From NCBI GenBank assembly GCA_003993805.1, contig RSEF01000005.1, positions 18,436,654 through 18,500,653 on the forward strand: a stretch of DNA of 64,000 nucleotides, read 5' to 3'. Below are positions 35,601 to 47,865 of this stretch, piece by piece. A model generated the notes under the pieces. The model did no database searches, was not told the DNA's origin, and saw only the letters and a program-made list of their open reading frames with translations. Numbering within the stretch: position 1 is the stretch's first letter; every line of letters starts with the position of its first letter. The DNA comes from Himantopus leucocephalus. Its lineage: Eukaryota > Chordata > Aves > Charadriiformes > Recurvirostridae. The position numbers and the translations under genes are program-made.

Positions 35601-38600
35601 GGAGTTTATGGGCCAACAATTCCTTCGGTTCCGTCTCCCTTGGAAAAATCAGAATGTGGAGCTCACCAGCATTTCATCTTTGTGGTTTCTGTTTATTAAA
35701 GATTGAAAATACCTGTTAAGCCACAAAATTCTATTGAGAAGCTCCAAAGAGTGTAAAGATGGGTTCATATGGGTCTTGAGGGTCCATGTCCTAAACAGGA
35801 TTTTTAATTCAGCTGTTGTTTCCTTTACTCTTGCTTGACTCACACATTGCCTGCCAGCATAGGTAGATGTAAGGTGTCATTTTGTATTGATGTTAAATCC
35901 GTGGGCGACTTTTGCAAGGATGCCAGTAAATTGACATGTTTGATTTAAAATGGTTCACTTGGTCTGGGTGCTAAAAGGGTTAAACCAACTGAAACCACTT
36001 TTAAACCAATAAATATTTTATATGAGTGTGTTGTGTTAGATTAGCTTAATGGGGACAGTCTGCTGGGAGAGGGAATTTCTCAACTGTAAATCGGCTATAT
36101 AATTGTCTTCATTTTGCAGTATGAAGGTTTATTGCTATTGCAGTTAACAGCACTGACAGCAGATGCAATAGTAAGTTCGTGGTGCAATTGTCAATGCTCT
36201 GAGAACCTCAAATGTTGGCATATTTATTTAAATATGTCCCTGTTTAATAATATAGTAGTTGTTGAATACTGTTTGGCACATTGCCTTTCTGAAGTGCTGT
36301 ATGAGTATTAGCTAATTCTGAATATTCTGCTAACATAGCATCTATTATTTATCTTTTATATATGAGGAAGTTGAGCTTCCCCAGTTTAAGTTGACTTCCT
36401 TTAAATAGTAATAAAAGTTGTCTTTATGGCAGGCAAAATTAATTTTTTTAAACTTTGGTCTTCTTGTTGAGACTATAGAGGTAAAACGGATAATTGTTCT
36501 ATAAAGCTATGAAGTGTGCTGTTCCTGAGCTATGGTGAAAAATTATGCAACTGGAGAAATGAAGTTGCAAGGGTGTTAGGTTATAACTCTCCCCTCTACC
36601 ACGAAAAGTGGAAGGATGGAAATTATAATTCTGTCTTTGGTCCTCAGCCTGCAAGAATTACATCAGAGGTATGAGGTGGCAGTAAGTGAAGGCAGAAGCT
36701 CGATATCTTCTTTTTGCAGTGTTTAAGAGTCAAAAAAAGCCAGTGTGTGTGAGTAAGTGTTGTCTGCTTCGTGTTTCTAAACCTCTTGGTGGATGAGGAG
36801 GAGCTGTGGATTGAGTGGACCTGCTTAGTGAATTTCTTGGCTTTTGGGTTTGCGAATCAAATAGTATTACTATAACGTGATTTTGTAGATGTTCTTTTTC
36901 TTTTCTGCTGTTCAGTGCTGGGTTTAACTGAATCAAAAGGAAAATGAATGGAGGATCTGAGAAAATGTGATGAAAGTGTATGGTTCTGCTGTAATCTATG
37001 GGTTATCGATATGTCATTTGAGAACTTTTATGGAATGCTGTATGCACTTACGGCTTAAGCCATATACTCCAGGTTTTGAACTAGGCACAGGTTATGCCTA
37101 ACAGCAGCAATGCACTGAAATCCTTGTCAATAACTTCAGCATACCTTCTGTGGAAATTTCAGTTTTACTTGGATTGCAGATTCATGGATGCTTTGTCCAG
37201 TCCTTATACTTTTTTCATTCATTTTGCATGAACGCATTTTTTTCTGTTCTTCCAAATTAAAACTGTCCTAGCTGGACTTCAGAAGATAAAAAAAAAAGTG
37301 TTTAGATGACCAGAAATGTAATTAAATGTGGGGTTTTTTTTAATGCAAAACTTGATGCTATAGAGTATGACTGTCAAGAAGGTGAAGTTGTGGATTAACC
37401 AAAACAAAATGCTTTCGTGATACACATACTGCTTCGAATTAGCCAGTGTGTAGGATGTGCTGACCTACAGCTGTACTTTGTTATGCCACACTTCTGGCAT
37501 TCTTTTTTTTCTTGATAATTCTTAAATAAAGATTTGGGTTTGGCCTTGCTGTAAGAGATGAAATGCTTTTTCACTGGACTCGCTATGACAGAGGTGGTCA
37601 GAAGTGCCCCATTTTTATTTTGTATATGCTCCTGAAGTAGAGAGCTGGATTGTGTATGGTGTAGGTAAGTGTTTTGTAGGTTTCCCGCCACGACACATCT
37701 CTGGGAGCGTTCTGGAGTACCTGGCTTATGCCATCTGAACCTTTATTTCTTTGTAGTGTGGATTTTTTTTTTTTCCTTGTTTCTTAGACTTCCTAAATAA
37801 CATACTTTTTATGTCTGGCTCTTCAGGTAAGACTGAAGGGTATTTTTTGTGACATTGAGCGAGTGGTCTGCCAGCTACTTTGTTGTTATGAGGTTTTGTT
37901 CTTTCTTGCACCCTGTGGTGTGCTTGGGCACCTTGTCATGTCCTTTTCCATCAGCCCATCATTTCTAGGATGCTACGTAAGCTGTGGCATATTCCTATGT
38001 AATAAGACTTTGTCTGAAGAAGCTGTTGAGGGTTGAAATCTCAGTGTGTCAGATTTTAGAAAGTCTTCTAAGCTGATTTCTTTAGCTTCAGTTTTAGAAG
38101 TGGTGCATACTTGGTATGTGAGGCAATGTGAAAGGCCTTACATCTTTGTTACTATTATTATTACTGTCCAAGGATTATTTCCAAGTAATTGATAAGGGAC
38201 AGCTTATACAAATTTTTGTGCAGATACAAAAATAAGTTTTTTGGGGCGAAGAATGACTGCTTTAAAAGGACAATCACAAAGCCGTGGCACTTGGAGTAAC
38301 CTAGGAAATGTTGCTGCTTTGTGTCTGTCTTCAAATACTGCTTTTGGTTCAATCACTTAGACCAGTGTCTTGGTGGTGCCACAAAAATACATTCTGAAAT
38401 AGAAGTATATTTGTATCTCTTTTAAATTTCATTATGAAGGAAGAGGAAAAAGGAAGAGTTTGGCTCTTGGATAACAAGCTGTCTCTGCTGGTGACAGTGA
38501 ATTGTTCAAGGAGAAGGAATGAAAGGTTATGACATTTCTTCTCTGATGTGCAAGTATAGGGGATATCTGTATAACATACTTAGTGTTCTTTCTTAGCATT

Positions 38601-41059
38601 TATAGCTTAATACAGAAGCCAGAATGCTGTTTCTTTAACTTCTCAAAGCAGCAGAATTTAAAAAACAAAAACCTAATCCTTTGTTTTATGGAAGGTGTCA
38701 CCTTTGACCACTCAATCATAAATTACCTAGTGGTAGATAGATATTGATCACTTCTTATATTGTGCATATAGTTTAAAGGAGCTTTGGAGGCTTTAATTTG
38801 CGTAACTAGTTATTTCAAATAACGCGTGTCTTATGAATTCTGTCCCATTTAAGAAAGGTCACTTATGGCCACCAAGTTTCCTATTTTCTCTGTTGTGCCT
38901 TGTTATCATTTCAGTCATTGAAAATTTTCTATTTCTAGAACAATTGAGATGCTCAGAATAGAGTTGCCGGCCTGTATGTAAGAGTGAATTTTGACATGAA
39001 ATACGATATAAATGATATAGTCTTTCTCTTTCTTCAGATTTTTCTCTGCTTCCCCAGCTTGAGAGTTGGCAGCTTGGAGTAGTAGTATGATGTGTTTAAA
39101 CCTTTTTTTTTTGTTGTTTTTTGAGGGGAAAGTGTTTTAGCCTCAGAAGTCTGTATTGGTGACTTACCTGGATGTGTCTCTCACAAAACATATGAAAGCA
39201 AATTGAACTGCTGTGTTAGTATTCACGTTCTCAGAGCCAAGAGGATGAAAATTCCACTTAAAAGGTCTGCCCAACTGTGCATAATTTAAAAAAAAAAAAA
39301 AGTCTATACATTGTCTGCATCTTCAATAGCGGAGTAAAAGAAATTTGTAGTTATGGCAAATTTTTGTCTCTCTGGGTTTTAACAGCATATTTTTAACTGT
39401 CTGGTTAAAGTTGACTATTGCTTACCCATGTTCTAAAACTCAAGTTTGCAGGTGTTCAAGTGCTAGAAATCGTATACTCAGAAAGAGTTACACATCTGGA
39501 CTTACTTAGAGAAGCTGCATAGTAAGAGGTAGGGTGTGGTAATGCAAGCAAAACTATAGTGAAGCCTCAATAAATTGAACTTGAATCGTTTGTCAGTCTT
39601 TCCCTTTTACCTACCCCCAAAACCTGTACGAACCTGGATTTTAATCATCTCATCTTTCTTCAACACCCATCCCACCCTGAGCCACAAACCCCCACTACAC
39701 TCAATGTCAGCTCTGACTTTGGAATCTGTGCACAGGAGGAGAAGGTTTTCTATGATGCCATGAAAAAGGTGCATTTCTCAATTGTAAAAGTCAGATATGG
39801 CGACTACTAGAAAGAACCATGCACCCTCTAAAGAGTTGGGGAATATTCCTGGAGGCTTTTTTTTGAACACAGTAAATCAACTCTTAAGGGAGCTCAGAAC
39901 TTAAGTTTCTGTAAACGTTGTAGCTAATGGTAAAATTGGGAGAAATGCACACACACCAGCAAAAATTTAAGCGAGTATTGGATGATATTTGCCATAAATA
40001 AACCATTGTCTGCAGGTATTCTGTAAGAGTTGCAGATGCATAACTGAAGTGAGCTCTGTAGCTTGCGTGCAGTACTAATCCATACCATTTGTACTTCGAA
40101 TGGTGTGCTTGACACTTGGTAAGTATATTAACAGTCTGCTGCTAGATCTTATTTGCCTAATAAACTTTGAGAAACAAGTTCTGCAGATGGTTAATATTTT
40201 CAGAGGAATTGCTGTCTGTTCACGGCCGGTTTGTGGCCAAAGATGTGATAGAGGTTTTGATTAATTTTCTCTCTGAAATGTTTTCATGGCTGTGGTCATT
40301 CCACTCATTGTTGCCATCACATCTGACTGCAACTGAAAAATGAAATGCTCAGTTAGGAAGATTTTCAGTTTAAACTTAAAAGGCAGAGAGTTATCCTGGC
40401 TACTTTTGAATTTCCCTTCCTCTATCAAAGCAACAGCAAACATGATGTTTGTCAGTACTGGGGTTACTTCTACTTGAAGGAATCCTGGATGGTTGTGACA
40501 AAATCCGTGTGTTAGATATCTGTTAATGCTGAGGTCATTCTGCTGTTTGCATATTTTAGTGTTTTAAAGAGCCTTCAAGATATTTGTGGAAAGTGAAGCT
40601 GTATAGCACGAGCCAGAGAACTGGAAAATGGCTGGATTTTACTTAGTGACTGGTAGTTACTCAGAGTTTAAGTGTGCTACCAGACCACTCAGTTAGTCCC
40701 TGGAGCAGAGACAGATCTGCTTGTAGTTCACAGAAGTGCTGACCAAGGCAGAAATAATCTCTTCCAAAGTCCTGGCTAGTTTATGCTGAAGTATGTACAT
40801 GTGGAAGGGTGTAGGGGGGTATTCCACATATGTGTATGTGTAAGTGTGTATATAGTATGTATGTATGTTCTTATGTGCTTAAACACTTGGTTAACCAGTT
40901 TCTCCTGCTCTGTTTTTTTCCTTTCATTCTAGTGGTTGTGCTATCGAATAACCTTCTGCTTCTGAAAAAAAAAAACAACCAAACCCCTCTGCTTTTTATG
41001 TAGACTTTAACTCCCGATGTTAGATCTTGATACCTAATTTTAAGGAGGAGAGTTTCACA
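32638..41059. other. T- and G-rich single-copy sequence, no certain gene
   Basis: No repeat family recognised except small hairpins (33498-33557) and homopolymer runs. Splice-bounded open segments occur, for instance 35056-35205 (150 nt) and 36120-36170 (51 nt), both in phase 0 with GT/AG borders, but neither gives a recognisable protein. Composition fits an intron or intergenic DNA of a plus-strand unit. Confidence 0.4.
33498..33557. repeat. Two adjacent hairpins
   Basis: TGAGATAATTCTT (33498-33510) pairs with AAGAACTATCTCA (33527-33539) with one mismatch. Directly after it GCAAGAAT-T-ATTCTTGC (33541-33557) is a perfect 8-bp inverted repeat. Confidence 0.75.
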
Positions 41060-41260
41060 GGCGCTAGGCATGGGACTGGAATTCAGTGTACCTGGATTTG
41101 GTTTTGGTATTGTTACTGAAGCGTGCCCATAAGTCTGTGAACTCCAACTTTTCATCTGAGAAAAGGTGACAGTGATACATAAACGGTCTCTCCTCTGAAT
41201 GCATCTTGGAGTGTTTTACACAAGAAGCAACTCAGAGTAATCTGTTACTATACATAGGCT
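41060..41260 (+). mobile_element. MIR-like SINE
   Basis: GCATGGGACTGGAATTCAGTG, ACCTGGATTTGG, then CTGTGAACTCCAAC and TTTTCATCTGAGAAAAGGTG follow the order of forward MIR (GGACTGGGAATCAGGAGACCTGG, then the CATCTGTAAAATGGGG block). The following GTGATAC and CTTGGAGTGTTTTACA suit the 3' part. Confidence 0.55.
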
Positions 41261-44200
41261 TTTTAAATAAACCTGCTTTGTTTGACTTCGTTGTATTACT
41301 CTCTTAATGACTGGTGTTTCATTAGAGAGAAATGAAGCTGCAAACTAACAGAATGGTAGGTAAAGTATCCCTGAAAAGGTGTATTTTATTAATCAAAATT
41401 TTATGCCTGATCAATTTTGTGCACCTAAATCTTTTATCTTGTATAACCACTTTCCATACCTTTTGCAGTCTTTGTTTTACAATTTCTGCAATTTGTATCC
41501 TTCTCCTGTGTTGGTAGTATTTCTTCTCAGCTTGAAAGCTCTTCTGGGCAGGGATCTTGAGTATTGTTTTTCCTTTTACCTGCTTGCTTTGTGTTGTGGT
41601 TTCCCTCCCACCCCCCCACTGTCTGAAGAACCAAGATTGTTAAAGGCTGGAATGTCTGTAGGTGGGTAATTAAAAACAGTGGTAAAGAGCGCTCTTGGAA
41701 ACTTGTTGGGTTACTTCTCTAAGTAGGATGATGAGGCAGCATCATTGAATGGAAGGAAAAAAAACCCAACCCAAACCAAAGGAACAACCCCAAACCACCG
41801 TCCTGTTTCTGGCAGTTTGAAGAGGCTTCCTGCTGTCCCCTTACATGTGGCTCCACAAACATTGTCTGCCCATGACAGAATTGGTAAAACTGAAGAAGCT
41901 GCAACTTAGCCTGTGTTTGAGGATTGCTGCTTGGTATTCAGCCTAGTACACAATGGAAAGAAGATGAGCAGGTAGAAGTACTTTATGCTTGTGACCTCTG
42001 TTCAATATTATCACTCAACTTGCATGGTCCAAATTAAGGTCTTCATTGTTACCTGCAAAAGATTTAAGTGATCTAGGATTCATTTAACTTGGGGATTACC
42101 ACCTTGACACATCCAGCCCTTCTCCAGCCTGCCACAGGAATTACAGCTCATGGAAAATAACTCTGGTTGCTGATCCCCAGGGTGTGGAACTCCTGGCATC
42201 TGGAGATAGAGCACATCTGGTGCCGGTCCTCAGAGGCAGAATTCAGCCACCCCAGAGCTTATTGCATGTGGGGAATGATGCAAGTGACTTGTTTTCTCTG
42301 AACAATGGCTATGGGATCTTTGTAAGCATTGGCGTCTTGCCTGGTTATTCTGAGTTGGTTGGGTTTTTTTGGGTTGTTCCCACCCCCCGAGGAAATCTGT
42401 GTGCGATGAGGGAGGATGTGGAGTACTGTAAGTTCTCCATACAGCTGACTCAATCCTCCAAGCCATATTTGCTCCTTGACACTGATGCTCTTACATATGC
42501 AGAATGCATGCATAAAAGCTGCTGTGCCCATCCAGAAGGCACTTGCTAGGTTCTGATGTGCTTTTTTTGTGCTTTTCTGATTCCTAGGATTCTGTGGAGT
42601 CAATGTTGCAGGGACATAGGAGAAAGGTTGGGGTTTTTTTTAAAGAAGATGTACTGCAGCGCTCAACTTTGAGGAATGTTCTTGGAACCTGTTAATATCA
42701 CCTTCCTTGTACAGTTTATAAAGCTTTTGTAGGGTAGCAAAACTTGTTTTGCTTGAGATAGAATATGAATTCAAAACCTAACAGCTCTTCCACAATTACT
42801 TCCCCAGGGGTGCTTGTATTTTGGAATAGTTTCCCCACAAAGATCTGTTCTGGAATACTTTATTACAGTCCCTTCTAAGTCTTAGCCTTGGAGCTCAGTT
42901 GGTACTGTAGGAATTGGGACTGTGTAACAGGCGCATCTGACAATTTGAGCATCTGCTGGTCACATCTTAATATAAACTCATTCATTATCATGGTCGTTTA
43001 TAACATGACTGACACCTGTCCATATGCTTGTTGACGGCCTCTTAAGACCTTCTTGTCCGCAAATGCTAATTTCTGAGAGAGGATGCCTTCTTTTAGGTAT
43101 TCCTTCTCTTAACATAGTGCCAAAGAGCTTATGAGAACATTTCAGGTCATGTCGCAAGAGTGTCTTCCCGACATGTTTTTGGCCAGAGGTAGGTGGGAGG
43201 ACTTGTTTGAATGGACAGCAGGAAAAGTAATGATTTGCTTGGGAGCTCACGCTGTAGGACAGGTACACTCAAATCAGTGTACTAGTGTGGGGTAGGAATT
43301 TGTTCTTTTACTTGTAAACTCTTCTGTTCTTTTAAAATTCCTGCTAAATTCTCCAGCTGTTTAGTTTCCTGGCTATTAACTGGGAGGAAGCGGCTTTACA
43401 TGTTCTTTCCTATGCTCATTTTGAAACTCTCACAGCAGTTCTTTTTTATTTATTTATTTTCTTTTTATAAATAAAATCTTAGTCTAAAAATGACTACAAT
43501 TTTAAATTCTAAAAAAAATTACTAAGATTGTAAAGTCTAAAAAAAGCCTAAAATGACTTCAGGTCTCTATTCCCTGCTGCGTGGCTGTCATTGCTGTTGC
43601 AAACCACTGTGTTGACAGGAACTCATCATTGATTCAGTAAAGCTTCACAGCAATTGAAAGACTATGTACCAGTGCTAATGAAAAGCCTTTGCGTAGTTTC
43701 TGGGCGCTTGGGCATCAACAGGCATGTGGAGAGGTTGCAGGGATAAAAATATAACTTGTCAGCTGCTGTGCTCTGAATTACAGCTGCATGCAATGCTTTC
43801 TCCTGTATAACCAGTCTGCCACTTTGTTGTGAGACAGAAGCAATATACTGAATTCAACAAAAACTTCCCCATTTTCTCCAGGAACTAGAGTTTTGTTAAC
43901 TTTTTTTTTTTTTAAACTGAAGTGTTTGTATGCAAGAATAGAGCAGTCAAGCACAGTGGGAGATGGGTAAGCATTATGCACACACACTTAGGATTGCAAA
44001 ACGAAAATTTATCACCAGTTTGTTATTGTAAGGTCTAAACTAATGTTGGCTGGTTATAAAAAGGAATGAACTTTGCAGGGTTATTTTCCTATTTAAACAT
44101 CAGCAGGACACTGAGAACAGATTATTGTGAATATTTGAGTAAGTTGTGTTTGCTTAGTGTGCTTGGCAACGTTTCTCTCAATGAAACTTTAACTTTTTAA

Positions 44201-44899
44201 GCTGTCCAAGTTCTATTTCAAAACTTTGGCCTTCATCAGGAAGGTAAGATGGGTGCAAAAAAAAAATCAGTGGTTTTTTTTTTTCTCACTTATTGATGTG
44301 TATGAGGTCAGTGATCAGATCACTGTTGTATATGTGGCCAGAAGTGAGTGTGCTTTATTATCTTTATGTAGAAGAACTTTGAAACATGGAGTGGTAGTTT
44401 ATTCAAAGTCCTGTCATAAATATTGCTTATTCCAAAGAGGATCATTTTGCTGGGATGATCCCAAAAGGTTAAGAAATAGATCAGTCTAAAGCAGATAGCA
44501 TTCTGTGCCTTTCTCCCACATTTGGCTGAGCACACGCCAAATGTACGATCAGACTCTTTTTGCTGGATACTACAGATCTTCCAACGTCAACTCCACCTGT
44601 TGCACTGGCTTCAGCGATGCATCGGAAAAGCAGTAATGATTTCAAAAAGCTTTCCAGTGTCTGAAACGGCATGAAACAGTTCTTACAGTTGTAAACTCAT
44701 GTTAAAAAACAAGAATTCCTGAAACTTGTCTATTAGCAACCTCAAAGCACATCTTTCTATACAGTTGTAAAATTGGCACTAACAAAAAAGACTTTATTTG
44801 AATAGTATGCAAAAGTTTATGTGCAAACCCTAAATATCCCTGAATTTGGTTTATCTGCAGCTTGCTGTTTAGATTTTAATTAATTTTTTTTTCTTCCCC
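41261..44899. other. Single-copy sequence, no certain gene
   Basis: Nothing recognised apart from A/T-rich stretches (43480-43555 holds four related TCTAAAAA units) and the candidate exon pair at 44202-44664. Confidence 0.4.
44202..44664 (+). other. Candidate last two coding exons of an unknown gene
   Basis: Segment one (44202-44243) has an AG acceptor after a T-rich run and a strong donor GGAAG/GTAAGATG. Segment two starts at 44576 after CTCTTTTTGCTGGATACTACAG and runs to a TGA at 44662. Joined, they stay open: VQVLFQNFGLHQED, then LPTSTPPVALASAMHRKSSN and DFKKLSSV before the stop. The split codon G/AT is compatible. I do not recognise the protein. Against it: no AATAAA or ATTAAA follows within about 300 bp, other phase combinations are also open, and similar chance segments are common nearby. 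Confidence 0.2.
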
Positions 44900-45078
44900 G
44901 GGGGCTGATTTGATACTTGAACTCAACAAATGGTGCCCTTGTTGCTTCCTAAATCCTGGAGAAGTTGGTTGTTGGGTTTTTTTCCCTTTTTCTTTTTTTN
45001 NNNNNNNNNGGGGAGCATCTGTCAGTCCCATCTGGGGTCCCCCACATCCCCATAGCCAATTCAGCCTAAACCATGACA
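44900..45078 (+). mobile_element. Probable LTR 3' end with a 10-N gap
   Basis: The right border CTAAACCATGACA shares 12 bases with the end of the LTR at 3541, and it is preceded by a pyrimidine run, the gap and a G-run, the same order as U5 in the other LTRs. The middle (45010-45060) does not match the other copies well, and the left border is a guess. Confidence 0.35.
45000..45009. other. Assembly gap (10 N)
   Basis: Ten N between a T-run and a G-run. The length differs from the 100-N gaps, so it is probably an estimated small gap. Confidence 0.95.
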
Positions 45079-47768
45079 ATGTGGGAAGAAGTGGTGAAAA
45101 TACCAGAAAACTGCCTTTCAAACTGGCCCTTCTGTTTCCACATGCTCAAGTTTCACACTACTTTGTCATAGCATGGGTAACAGGATATATTTTTCCTAAT
45201 TAGAGTTATTTGACAGATTTTTTATAGATTGCTATTAGTGTGGAAAGAGAAGGCAGAAGAGTCAGACAAATGAAAAATTGTTTTTCCTGGGTAGAGAGAA
45301 TTCTATCCAATTTTACTAGACAAGGAAACTCCAACTTGTTGATACTGGCCCTTTCACCAACATTTGTTCATACCAAGTCATAAGCTTTGCTTCAAAACCT
45401 CAAATAATCTCTTTCAAAGCCTTGGAGAATTCAGAAGGAGATAGGAAAAATTATGGCTCTATTTGTTTCATATCCTTTTGATTACAACACACCCTTTCTT
45501 AGTGTCTCTCTGTCTTGGGTTTCAGTCCTGTAATGACTTCTGTTTTGATAAGTATCCTGGATCCACATGAAGCCCGTGCACATATTTCCTTTAGACATTT
45601 GTTCCACCCACTATATCATTTTTTAACACTTCATTAGCAGTTAGTAACTCATTGTAATTTATTGTGGAGTTTACAAAAAGGGTGTAACTCACTTGAAAAC
45701 TGTTCAGAATGTTTTACAACAAACATGATCTATCTTCTGGGGAGCCACAAGTATGTACAGTGCAATAAAGGCGAGAACAAAGCAGCAGAGGAAGTCATGA
45801 TAGAAATAAGGGTGAGTAATCATAAGGGCTTGCAGGTTTAGTTGATATGAAGGCATATCGATATGTTACCTGCCAAAATTATTTTTCTTTCATTATTCCC
45901 AGAAAGTAAATGTTGGTTAGGGAATTCATTATTGGTTAAGATGACTTTTGTCTTTAAACTGTGGGTAATAGTTCTTTCAGCCATGTTATCCCACCGTTGT
46001 GCATTTCAAGTGTGGTTGATTTGAATGGGCAGGAAGCCATGTGGTGGCAGTGGCCTTATTGGTCTTATTGAAAGCCTAGGCAGCAATGCCAGAGATGAAT
46101 AGTCTAAAGGCATGATGCCAAACCCAGTAGACTGTATGGAAAGACAGGTACTGGTTTCACTAAACATGAAAATAAATAATTTTCTGCTCTTACCCAAGAA
46201 CTTCCCTGGTTTGGCTCAAAGCACACAGGAGGAGTGATGTGTGAGAAATTTATACTGCTCTTCTTCATGGACTATATTTTAAATGGATAAACAGAGAGAG
46301 AGGTTCTCATTCTAGAGCTACTAAGATGGTACTTTTCATAAGTTTTAAGTCCACATTCAAAGAAAACAATCAGAAAAAAGAAAACAAGCCTATTTTTTCT
46401 ACTTGTATATGTGATATTTTTTCTGCTCCTGAGGAGGAATCCATTACACTTAAATAATGCATATAGTCAAACTCAACAAAACTAAGGCTTCTGCTAACAT
46501 GAGAATATATTGAAACCTAGAAAGCACCACAAAAAAACTCAAAGTAGGGAATTAAGTACTGAATTGGTGGCTCAAACACTCCAAGACTGAACAGTTAAAA
46601 CACTGGACTTAGACTTGATTGTCTTCTCAGCAGCATCTGACCCCTGTTTCCGTTTCTTGTGCACTAGAAGCACCTTCTTGTTAGGTAACAATGCAATATC
46701 CTACCCAGTAGATGAGTCAATCAAACAGCCATCATCTTAAGTAATGGAAAGAGGCAAACGTGTCTTTGTGTTCCTGATGTCAGATTTTACACCATAGCAA
46801 CCAAGCTGTATTAGCGCACTTTTTTTGTAAATAGCAGACATGGGTTCTTGTATATATGTTTAATATCTGATTCCATCTACTAGGTTAATCTACTGTAGCA
46901 TCTAATAAATGAGACCCATTAAGAGAATAATTCTTCAGCTGCCCGTATCCCCTGGATAACCTAGCTTTAAAGCCTGTGAAGGAAGTAATGGTGAGATAAG
47001 CAGGATTAGGGCACAGACAAAACACACAGTGACTAATTATGCTGTAAGCAAGGTACAATCTGGACTAAGGTTCCCTCTTCTGGGGTGAGCAGAGGCTTGA
47101 AAGTTTGTATGACCTCTGCTGTCAGTATGGAAGGAGACAAAACTACTCATCACAGAAGTCTCCTTCCCCCCATACAGTAAAAACCAACTTTTCTTCTCTG
47201 TAATTTACTTTTCCCTCACCCCCATACCATGACCGTTACTTCAGTGGTGGAACAGAATATAATGGTCAGTCAGTCCACTACCTCCTTTGAAGTAATGGAG
47301 ACACTCTTTCACAACGTCTTGATGGAAATTTCTACTTTTCACTGGTTCTGAATGCAGTCTTAATCACATATTCAATCAGGAGAGTGTGTATGTCTCTTTT
47401 CTACGACAGTATAACACGAACTATTTGTTTTTATTAAATTGTGTGAGCTACTAAAGCTTATTAGAATATTTTTTCCCAGTTTTCTGTAATATTTGCATAT
47501 CTGCAGCAAAGGAAATTGCAGTTGGATTGACACATGATTTTATTCACCCCAGTTGCACTGGTGCAGTAGAAATTGCTTATTGCTCACAAAAGAGCTAAGT
47601 CTGGAATTCTGACTCATAAAGCACTTCATTTTCTTTCACAAGTCATTCTTGCTATTATACCAAGCAGCAGCAGATTTTACTGGCAAGATCAAATGCCAGC
47701 TGAGGCTGGATCTGCCACATGGCACAGAGAGTGACGCTTCTTCTACAAAGAAGGATGCAGATACTTAC

Positions 47769-47865
47769 TTCAACTGAAAAGCTTGCAGGCTTCTTAATAG
47801 CCGTTGTCAATAAACGTTCTTTGTGGACCAGTAGCAGGTTGCTGTTGAGTTTGTGAATCCCATTT
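47769..47865 (-). other. Candidate internal exon, minus strand (97 nt)
   Basis: The minus strand has an acceptor CCTCAGCCTAATTTCAG and a near-perfect donor GTTGAA/GTAAGTATC. The frame is open and gives NGIHKLNSNLLLVHKERLLT followed by TAIKKPASFSVE. The same frame stays open upstream to 48074, so the acceptor choice is uncertain. No protein family recognised; it could equally be a non-coding exon or chance. Confidence 0.2.

Noticed and set aside
35056..41360. Many GT/AG-bounded short open segments (for example 36647-36667, 40075-40120, 41326-41355)
   Set aside because: Their abundance shows that chance alone produces such segments here; phases do not form one consistent chain.
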